Shown: piece after piece, positions 47,968 to 64,000 of the stretch
Layout: each line of letters opens with the position of its first letter
How positions within the stretch are numbered: the stretch's first letter is position 1
Origin: Harmothoe impar
Lineage: Eukaryota > Annelida > Polychaeta > Phyllodocida > Polynoidae
Length of the DNA stretch: 64,000 bases
Assembly (NCBI GenBank): GCA_947462335.1
Contig: OX381720.1
Coordinates: 47,666,981-47,730,980, forward strand
Direction: 5' to 3'
Made by a program: the position numbers and the translations under genes
The notes under the pieces: generated by a model
What the model saw: only the letters and a program-made list of their open reading frames with translations
What the model was told of the DNA's origin: nothing
Databases searched by the model: none

Positions 47968-49041
47968 ATGGCAGCCAACATTACAGCCCTTTCCATCATG
48001 GATGATGTGAAGGAAGCATTAACAGAAGAGCTGACAAACCTGACCACCCTCTGCAACTCTACTGAAGACCATGTGGGCAACTCTACCAACTCCTCCCCTG
48101 GTTCAGCATGTGACTCCTTCACTCCAGTCAGAAGAAACCTGATACCTTTTGGTCTGTCAGTCATGTATGTTGTGTTTATTGTCACTGGTATCTCTACCAA
48201 CATGGTCAATGTGTTCACCCTGAGGAGGCTGAAGAGAGGCACCATGAATGTGTATCTGGCGGCTATTGCCTGCTGTGACATTCTCTTCTGTGCCTCCCTG
48301 GCCTCCTCATTGATGCTCCTCATGGTAGGGTACTTCTATAGCTCCTGGTACAATGCTATCCATCTGTATTTCTGGGTAATCATCATGCATATCACCCCCG
48401 GGGCTAGTATCTGGATCACCATTGTCATTGCATTTGATAGACTGATGGTCGTAAGCCACCCTCTCAAGGCCAAAGTGTGGTTAACCATCTTTAGGGCTAA
48501 GATTATTGTTCTGGTTGTGGTATTGGTGAATGTGCTGGCAAGGGTGCCCTATGGGTGGCTGTACAAGCCAATGAGTGGGGAGATAGAGCCAGGGGTATAT
48601 GTCTACTGGTACAGTTGGACGCCGCTTATGCGGGCAAACTTTGGGCAGATGTATGTTTACATAACTGTCATTCTGTTTGAATATCTCCCAGTATCTATCT
48701 TGGTTATCTGCAACCCTCTGATTGTTGCAGCCTTGGCCAAACAGCGCAAGAAGAGGGTTGAATTGTTTGGGGATGCTGGTGCAGCTAACTGTGCTAAAGC
48801 TCAATCCCATGATTCTGAGTATAGGATGACTGTGCTTCTGATTGGGGTGTGTATACAATCCATCACATGCAATCTGCCTCTCTCAATAACTCGCTTTGTC
48901 TACTCAAATGCACCACGTAGTGGGCTGGTCATCAAAAACATTGCAAATTTGCTGTACATCTTTGATCGCTGTGGCAACTTCTTCATCTACTGCATCACCA
49001 ACCCAGACTTTCGCAGAGCAATGTGGAAGAAGGCAACATAA
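47968..49041 (+). CDS. Rhodopsin-like (class A) GPCR, orphan peptide-receptor type (357 aa)
   Basis: A plasma-membrane receptor coded by one exon. The acceptor CTTACAG ends 23 bp before the ATG (context AAAATGGCA). The N-terminus has five N-glycosylation sequons (N4, N24, N30, N38, N41) and no signal peptide. Seven hydrophobic segments follow: TM1 about 58-84, TM2 95-121 with LAAIACCD, TM3 132-157 ending in DRL instead of DRY, TM4 178-196, TM5 225-256, TM6 287-311 with CNLP in place of CWxP, TM7 320-341 with NFFIY in place of NPxxY. The cysteines that normally link TM3 to the second extracellular loop are both missing. The layout recalls invertebrate FMRFamide/peptide receptors, but the ligand cannot be assigned. 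No frame lesion, so probably functional. Confidence 0.88.
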   Translation: MAANITALSIMDDVKEALTEELTNLTTLCNSTEDHVGNSTNSSPGSACDSFTPVRRNLIPFGLSVMYVVFIVTGISTNMVNVFTLRRLKRGTMNVYLAAIACCDILFCASLASSLMLLMVGYFYSSWYNAIHLYFWVIIMHITPGASIWITIVIAFDRLMVVSHPLKAKVWLTIFRAKIIVLVVVLVNVLARVPYGWLYKPMSGEIEPGVYVYWYSWTPLMRANFGQMYVYITVILFEYLPVSILVICNPLIVAALAKQRKKRVELFGDAGAANCAKAQSHDSEYRMTVLLIGVCIQSITCNLPLSITRFVYSNAPRSGLVIKNIANLLYIFDRCGNFFIYCITNPDFRRAMWKKAT

Positions 49042-49640
49042 TATGATATATAATATATAAAGTAAACTTTTGGTTAGGAGCTGCAGCTACTACGTGAGTC
49101 AGATCGACGGTGTGACTTATACAATCGGCCCAGAGTCAGTGTGCATCTGATAGACGAGCTTTTGCTACTATAACACAGTGCTAAAATAACAATTTTCCAT
49201 AGCCCCATTAAATTATTTTAAGCTTATATGATTCCTCAAAGTTAGGGGGCGTCTTATACATGAGTTAGGCTTATACACAAGGTTTTAGGGTAACCCTCAA
49301 AGTCATTGGGTTTTTTGAAACACCCTTATTTTCATAATTGAAGCCATTGCAGAAATTCAGCAAATTGTCCCTAGTAGTCTCGTGTATAAAATGTAAAGAT
49401 AAATCCGGCCTACATATCCTCACACCAGAAAAGAAAAGGAGCCAATACCTATCTTTCACGTGGCTCTGGTAAAGATGGAGTGTCAAACAGTTATTGACTC
49501 TGCTTATATGAAGGGTCAACTTGGGTTGGCAAAGATAGTAGAGAGTCAACTCAAGTTCACACTGATGGTAGAGTGTCAACTCAAGTTGATCCTTCATATA
49601 AGCAGTCATTAGCTGGACTGAATAGTGCTGGTATTATATA
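49042..49640. other. 3' flank of the GPCR gene
   Basis: ATTAAA near 49208 is a possible poly(A) signal. GAGTGTCAACTCAAGTTG-type phrases around 49480-49590 form a short imperfect inverted pair (CTGCTTATATGAAGGGTCAACTTG versus CAAGTTGATCCTTCATATAAGCAG). Confidence 0.4.
49490..49606. repeat. Inverted repeat, about 24-bp arms
   Basis: TGCTTATATGAAGGGTCAACTTG (about 49501) pairs with CAAGTTGATCCTTCATATAAGCA (about 49583). The loop holds direct repeats of GAGTGTCAACTCAAGTT. A small fold-back element just beside the TA microsatellite. Confidence 0.65.
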
Positions 49641-49644
49641 TAAC

Positions 49645-51100
<1,456 letters not shown>

Positions 51101-51110
51101 CTGTAGTATG

Positions 51111-51362
51111 TGAGTGTCTACTCTCGTTCCCAAATCCTTCCGAAGGAAGGCTCTGGTAACAGCCATATGACCTTGAACTTGGGATTTTGCTGGAAACAGA
51201 AGGTTTGATGGTAAAACTACCATCAAACATTCTGGTTCCTGTTCGCTGGTTCCAAGCTAACCATAGGGACTACCCAAACCCAGCAAAATACCAAGTTCAA
51301 GGTCATATGGCTATTACCAGAGCCTTCCTTCAGAAGGATTTGGGAACGGCAGTATAGTGAGT
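51111..51362. mobile_element. Fold-back element, about 250 bp
   Basis: The left arm, about 51115-51192 (through TTCCCAAATCCTTCCGAAGG, CATATGACCTTGAACTTGG), is reverse-complementary to the right arm, about 51281-51350, with few mismatches. The loop holds a nested hairpin, TTTGATGGTAAAACTACCATCAAA at about 51204-51227. Confidence 0.75.
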
Positions 51363-51449
51363 GTTTGGACCCAGCGAAATCTCGCGGGAAATTCCGTGGA
51401 TGAAGCTAAGATGGCGCCGCACATATGACCATACATGGGTTAAAATTCG

Positions 51450-51605
51450 AAACGTTTCACACGGCGAGACGACACTTTAAAAATCGACACGGGCGACACC
51501 GCCCCTTTAAAAATCGACGGACACAGTCAGATAGATCATAATGCACTGGATAAAAATCGACACGGCGACACGGCCCTTTTGCTTAAAATCGATAATGGAT
51601 TTCCG
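51450..51605. repeat. AAAATCGACA-type irregular repeat, second block
   Basis: TTTAAAAATCGACACGGGCGACAC and related phrases occur four to five times, spaced about 30-45 bp, matching the block at 7500-7720. Confidence 0.65.
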
Positions 51606-52757
51606 TATGGGTGCATTGGGATCCTCCCTCCTGTCCAATTAAAGCGCTAAAGAGATCATTTGCGCCAACCCACCTCCATCCTTATTGTGGGAAGTACATT
51701 TGTAATGACCACGTCTGGGGTCTATCGTACATTATGCACATAGCAAATTACATGTAGAAACAGAGGCTGCTTGCTTCTGATCGCATTTTTGTTTTGTTTT
51801 ACACGCCATGGACCCCTGGGACAACAGCATAGTTCCCTATACTACTTAGGCCTACCTCCGAGCTGTAGGTCGATAGGTAGACACTAGGGGGCAGCACTGA
51901 GTTATATATTTCTTGCCGATATTTCTTCACACCAGATGATTCTTTCGGTATGAGACTGTGCAAAAACTACCATTCCCGTTTATTTACACTGGAATAATTA
52001 AGAGATTATCCAACCCGGAGATATCATATTCCGGTCTTATAATTAACCTGGATATATGTGCGACGTATAATAGATTATAACATATATGTAATACATATTA
52101 AATAACCCCGTCGACAAATATTGGCAGCTACGTGTTAAGTAATGTTTACACTATGCCATATAACATTTAATTAATGCAGTAACTATACTTTGAGAATACA
52201 TATCATTCAATTTTATACCTATGATTAGAACCAATTGGGGCGGACACCCCCTATATTATGATGTTGAAAAATATGAAATGCAGTTGATTTCTAATTCGAT
52301 TTTACTAGTACATATGAACATGATTCGAATAGGAACGATTAAACGATACAAAAATATCTAAGATTACAAAATTTGAATTTCTTTTTATCAGGGGTGATTG
52401 GGGAATAGTCGATACTGCATAGGTATTTTTTCTGTCCACTTTGAAGGTTTCATATTCAATGTTATTATGCGTAGAACAATGACGAATGAGGTTGAACACG
52501 GGCGTGTGCTCTCTATTACTGTTCTCCTATTTGAACATTACATTAAGTAAGTGCATTCTTCTGGTATAAGCCTATATAAGGCTGATCCCTGGTGTGTAAG
52601 AGAGAGGGAAAAAGCTAGGGTTGCCCTTCTTTAATCTAGGGTTGGGCTGACATTTTCTTTGGCCTAGGCTAGAAGTCATATGATTAGTGTTTTGGGGCAT
52701 TTAAGGTTATTCGTTCTAACCCAATTGTCTAGATATACCAGATAGCGCAACTGTCGT
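51606..52757. other. Intergenic, nothing recognised
   Basis: AT-rich with no exon-like frame. Confidence 0.4.
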
Positions 52758-52765
52758 GTTAGTCA

Positions 52766-53107
52766 CGCACGTCCGTGATAGCTCTCCCAGGTGCACAGAC
52801 AAACGTTCTGAGCGCAATCTCAATTCTGTCTTAATCTTGAGTAAATAGGCTTAGACAACCTGAAAAGTCCTTTACTGAGCAATGAAGATGATGACACTAT
52901 TAGTGATAAGACTAGACAGTCCATTGTAGGATAGGCTTGTTAGCTAGTATGTAGTGGGGGGCTCTGCCCCCCAACCCCCGTTTTTTTTTTAGATGTTTAT
53001 GTTATCTCAACAGGGTCTAGGGTATATACTATAAAGGCAAACTATTAAGATCCAGGATTATAGATTAAGATTGCGCTTAGAACGTTTGTCCGCGCACTCG
53101 GGAGAGC
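52766..53107. mobile_element. Inverted-repeat element with 8-bp target duplication, upstream of the GH1 gene
   Basis: Ends contain GCTCTCCCAGGTGCACAGAC / AAACGTTCTGAGCGCAATCT and the reverse complement on the right (AGATTGCGCTTAGAACGTTT, GTCCGCGCACTCGGGAGAGC). GTTAGTCA at 52758-52765 is repeated at 53108-53115, an 8-bp duplication as made by hAT-type transposases. The same family lies at 56728-57036. No coding capacity. Confidence 0.7.
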
Positions 53108-53312
53108 GTTAGTCACCCACTGGAGTTCAGCAGCCAAGTCTTATTTTTTTCTTAACATCATAATATTATGAGGGCTAGCTATGAATCATCAATGATAACA
53201 AGCTCCACGGTATAAGTCGGATCCGAAAGGCGACTACAGTTGTGAGTACAAGAACCTTAAGACATGTTATCAGAATAACACGGCCCAAACAGACAGTCCA
53301 AAGTCACTCTGA

Positions 53313-59949
<6,637 letters not shown>

Positions 59950-60129
59950 GGGCTAGCTGAATTGCTGTATATATTGAACTTGGGATGATATGATTATAAA
60001 GGCCTCTTAATAGTCCCACTTGACTATATAAACTAGGGCCGTATTTTTTACTACATACCCTTTGTGTGGGCTATGCTCAATAGTTTACTCATGGCATGTT
60101 TAGCAATGTCAAAGTCTGCGGATTCTGAG

Positions 60130-60140
60130 AATAAAATAAA
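60130..60140 (+). terminator. Poly(A) signals for the GH1 gene
   Basis: Two overlapping AATAAA signals at 60130-60140, about 180 bp after the stop codon. Confidence 0.55.
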
Positions 60141-60272
60141 TAGCTGGAAAAAGGCAGTATTTTTCTGATGGCGAAATATCAGATTGGCCTAAAAATAAAG
60201 TAATCTAATTAATTTTTTAAAAACAGTGTGCTATAATGTATATGTGTCCTACCGATATCAGGATGTCCTGCT

Positions 60273-60620
60273 ATAAGGCTGTGTGACAGTGTCTCACGAC
60301 CTTGGGACAATGTTTTTGTCTCTGACCGGGTGCCCTCTCTGACCAGGTACCATCTCTGACGGGGTGCCGTCTCTGACCGGCTTGGCTTGATAAGGTCAAA
60401 ATACTAACAGCAGGAGGCTCATTATAATTATAACTATGATTATATAACAACCGCCATAACGTTTTTCCAAATCCTTATATATATGAGTATAATTCTTTTT
60501 AAAGCACCTTTTTCTGACACCTGGTCAGAGACGGCAGCCGGTCAGAGACGGCACCTGATCAGAGACGGCACCTGATCAGAGACAAAAACATTGTCCCAAG
60601 GTCGTGAGACACAGCTATAA
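60273..60620. mobile_element. Inverted-repeat element with TCTCTGACCGG sub-repeats
   Basis: The left arm, GTGTCTCACGACCTTGGGAC then AATGTTTTTGTCTCTGACC, is mirrored by the right arm ending CATTGTCCCAAGGTCGTGAG then ACAC. Inside each arm, CCGTCTCTGACCxGGT (or its complement) recurs four times, so the arms are themselves tandem repeats. A related fragment is at 36585-36625. Confidence 0.75.
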
Positions 60621-61986
60621 TCTGTCGCTATTAGACAGTTCATCTGCCAAACGAATCTATCAACAACAACAAAACATGCCAACAACACCAAAATGTGCCA
60701 ACAATAAACCATTATGCAATCTTTCAAATTTTGTATTATCAAACCTGTAGTTGAATGCCCTGGCTCTATGGATGTCACCAAGACTCTATGCGGGGAATAT
60801 TGAATTGAAATTTATTATTGGGATCTACAACTTAATGCAATAGTCGGGGCCCTGTAAGAATAAACGGCCGACATATATTATGTTGTGGTCGGTATCTATG
60901 GCAACCTGAGTTAGTAGCGCCTGGACATGGCTTCTCTAATCCTAGTGGCGACACATAGCGGGCAGCCGCTGTACCAGTTGTCACAGACCAGCTGGAGCTA
61001 AACACGTGACCTCTGACACTGGTCATGTGACCACTACCTCCCCTGACCTGACCAGGTTGGAGATAGTGGCATATATATGTGTCTGAATCATGCAGAGCTA
61101 ACTGACTATATAGGTACATACAAATGTCTGGCCTGACCTTCAAAATATTTGATGATGATATACAGTCATGTAGGATACATTTGCATGGCAAGGGTTTTCT
61201 TTGCATCTATATATTCTAACCACAATTAGCAGAGAATAGGTTTTTGTTATGATTAGATTCTAACATGATATATCACCATTGAGAAATATTATTGTATATT
61301 CCTCTCTTGTGATATAAAAGTTGGTACTTCCGAATTTTTGTACATCTTATTAAGTTTGTTCCAAACACAATGATCTTGAGGACAATATCTGATCGTTCGG
61401 TGCAACCAGTGAACAGGCCGGTGAGCATATGGACCAATAGGTATGTTACTGTGCATCCTGACCGACGGAATAAAAATGTGCACTCCAGAATTAGCAAATT
61501 TTGCTCACTTTAATTTGACAATTGGATCAAATATACGCTTAATTTGTTGAATTAGAGGAGAACGTGAGGCGAATTAGAAAAGAAAATGTCTACTTTACTG
61601 AGATTTGATTACATGCAGGGATAAGTTTGAGTTTTGGTTATTTTATTTGGTTTCAATCACATAAAAATAAGAACAAATCGAGCGAATATGTTCTCGGAGA
61701 AAAAATAAGAGTTCTGTGTAGGTAGTTATCAGTCGCTGGTCGGGAAGACATTATCTCAAATGCTTTGTCATTTGTTGTGGGATTTTGATACAGCTAATTT
61801 ATCTACTGTTACTTGATTACTTTAGCAAAGTCCTCAGGCAGAGCTAGGTGTGATCTAAGTCGTTCCACAGCTTGGGATATTTTCAAGGGACTGATTATAC
61901 CATCAAAACAGATCATTCTTGCCATACCATATGTTTCCATACTGGAGGCTTTGTGAGTTTAAGCTCATCCTGGAAGGAGAGCAGCT
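60621..61986. other. Intergenic, nothing recognised
   Basis: No supported gene or RNA gene. Confidence 0.4.
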
Positions 61987-61987
61987 T

Positions 61988-62231
61988 TACCCTTTAAGGA
62001 CGGCATAGTGCTTTGATACACCATCATGATGCAGCAATGCAGCCCTGACCAGAAACTAACTATTAAAGTTTCCATTTGTGCATCATGCTGACCCCACAGG
62101 GTTGGTGCACTCCCGAAGGGTTGGCATGATGCAGCAATGCAGTGCTGATTAGTTACTGAGCAGTGCTGCATTATTGCATCATCATGACCATCGTTATTAT
62201 CTCAGGCATCATGCTGTTATTAAAGGGTTAA
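61988..62231. repeat. TTAACCCTTTAA-family inverted-repeat element, copy 9 (best preserved)
   Basis: 244 bp. Left end TACCCTTTAAGGACGGCATA then GTGC; right end GCATCATGCTGTTATTAAAGGGTTAA. The interior is a nested palindrome of ATGATGCAGCAATGCAG (about 62026 and 62126) facing CTGCATTATTGCATCATCAT (about 62165). A useful reference copy for the family. Confidence 0.8.
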
Positions 62232-64000
62232 TTGATCAGACCTGCATAATATATACACAGAGATGGACACAGTCCTCCTCCCCCCATCTGCTGCCTCCCC
62301 ATCCCCTTCACACACTTTGCTAGTCTTGTCTAACCTATGTCACCTTTCACATGAAATGACAAAACTGTCATAAAACATGGTCACAGCCCCCTTGTCCCGC
62401 CTCCACACATCTTACATATGTACAGCACAGAATGTAGGGGGATAAATCATGAGTGCAGGCTGCTGATGTGAGGATCTGCAGGAGGATATATCCTGTAGAT
62501 TTGGTAAATAGCATTGTGTGTGTGATGGTGGGTTTGGGGAGAGCTAACACCAGTGTAGTAGAAAATTGTTGCGATTCTGCGGTCTGGCAGATAGAAATAA
62601 GCATAAGGCGCACACACATGCCCATTCATAGAAAGATGGTAGAGACTAGAAGAAATGCTTACACCAAGAAAATCCTTGGTGTTGTTTTGAAAATAATATT
62701 TTATCGATTGACAATGTTATGCACATATTGAGTGGAGGGCCAAGCACTGTGATTAAATATACACTCGTCTACCATCATTTAGTGCACCCACACCACCTTT
62801 TATAACTTCTGGCTTAGACACTGGAATAGACACCAAGCACACAGTAGTATCAGGCACACCGTGTGGTCACGGTGGTTCTAAATCCCATTTTTCTTTACCT
62901 TTCTCCCAACACGTCCGTGCCTATAGTGTCTACACCTAACAATACAGTATAGGAAATAACATTCACCCTAAGAAAAGTGTGTTATATTTACACAATTTTT
63001 TGACAAAATATTTTTGCAGTCACCTTTTTTGTAGCACACTACACACTCTTACCGAAAGTGTATTGATCCCAAAAACATGTTGCAAATTCATGCATATGCG
63101 GTACTCTTTCTGTAAATGTTACAGTGTTGGCATTTTGGGTCTTGATCTACCCGGAAATATTAAAGACTTGTACTTCCTGCCATACTGGCCGACGTTGGAA
63201 ATGTTTTTCACCAAAGTATTTAGTCCAGCATTTTGGAGCCAGTCCTGCATTCCTCATAGTGGTTCTTGGCCCATGGCAATGAGATGTCTCATCTGCCAGG
63301 AAGATCAGAAGAGACAGAGTAAAGTAAAATAAAAATGAAAATGAATAGCGTGAGATCTGTTGACACCCCCCCCCCCCTCCGAAAAGAAAAGGTATAAAGG
63401 AAACAAAAAATAAGCTCCATTTTGATATCTATGTTAGGAGTTAAGAGCTCAGTGAAAGGATCTAGATAACAAGTTGTTGTCCTTTAGGAAATATGAACAG
63501 CATAATATTATTTTAATATATGAGCCCTCCCCCTTTTTTTACACGACCTTCCTATTTTCTCAAAGTGTTACCTGAATCACTCTAAGCCATGACAAACTTG
63601 AAAATCCTTCCAATGCAACCGTTGTGACTTTCCAGAAGTGATGATATAAGTTTGATACAAAAACCTCAAGAAGGAGACATCCTATCGCTTTCTTTGCCGC
63701 ATCAAAGAAAGAAAATATTGAGACATGTATGGAATGTTGGACCTGTGATCCTCATGCAGTGTTCTGACTTTGAAAAACTTTGAAAATAATTTTTAAACTC
63801 AAATCGTGAAAAATCATGATATGATATAGGAAAGAGTCTTCTCATAGGTAGGGGTGGAAGCCAGGCAGGCAGGCACTATGGCAGGGAGCGAAATGATGTC
63901 TATTTGTTGCTGAACTACCAGTAAAAGTAGATTCTCTGTTATTTGACTCTACAGGTCTTAGTAAAGGAGATGTATAGACAGCACGTCTAGGTTTGGCTGT
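62232..64000. other. Intergenic, nothing recognised
   Basis: A frame of 117 codons at 62979-63332 (plus strand) has no recognisable domain. A poly-C run lies at 63367-63377. No other structure. Confidence 0.4.

Noticed and set aside
62979..63332. Cys/Phe-rich open frame of 117 codons
   Set aside because: No family motif or codon bias; probably chance.

Overview
This is a window of animal nuclear DNA, not bacterial or viral. Genes are split into short exons by GT-AG introns. Intergenic and intronic DNA is AT-rich and packed with small inverted-repeat elements and minisatellites, and there is a full-length APE-type LINE. A CYP2-clan P450, a cytosolic-type GH1 glucosidase, a rhodopsin-like receptor and this repeat style fit a marine invertebrate. 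A lancelet or another invertebrate deuterostome is my first guess, but that is an inference with modest confidence.

Layout. 1-22.2 kb: no gene I can support. It holds a diverged segmental duplication (about 545-1800 versus 3785-5440), a perfect 499-bp tandem duplication nested in it, several copies of a roughly 240-bp inverted-repeat element whose ends read TTAACCCTTTAA, a block of AAAATCGACA repeats and a large 28-bp minisatellite (14.75-15.48 kb). 20.0-24.5 kb: a CpG-rich, ETS/CRE-rich promoter-like stretch, a 35-bp minisatellite, then an intronless coding exon for an unrecognised 662-residue single-pass membrane protein. 25.3-25.7 kb: a 40-bp minisatellite. 27.9-35.8 kb (minus strand): a complete eight-exon CYP2-clan cytochrome P450 that I could assemble with consistent splice phases. 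36.3-39 kb: two more minisatellites and a hairpin. 40.7-49.0 kb (plus strand): a rhodopsin-like GPCR with a proposed TATA promoter and untranslated first exon; its first intron carries a sense-oriented LINE of about 5.9 kb. 53.4-59.9 kb (plus strand): a complete nine-exon GH1 beta-glucosidase with both catalytic glutamates. 60-64 kb: intergenic DNA with two more inverted-repeat elements.

The most unusual object is the LINE. Its ORF1 has the usual coiled coil and RRM-like nucleic-acid-binding part, and then what reads as a NADAR (YbiA-like, ADP-ribose/riboflavin-related glycosidase) domain and a QQGDNG repeat tail. ORF2 is an APE endonuclease plus reverse transcriptase with a YADD box and a single frameshift near its end. 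The spacer between ORF1 and ORF2 carries five copies of GCTACCGGTA. The host genes (P450, GPCR, GH1) show no sign of working together; they look like ordinary neighbours in a repeat-rich region.
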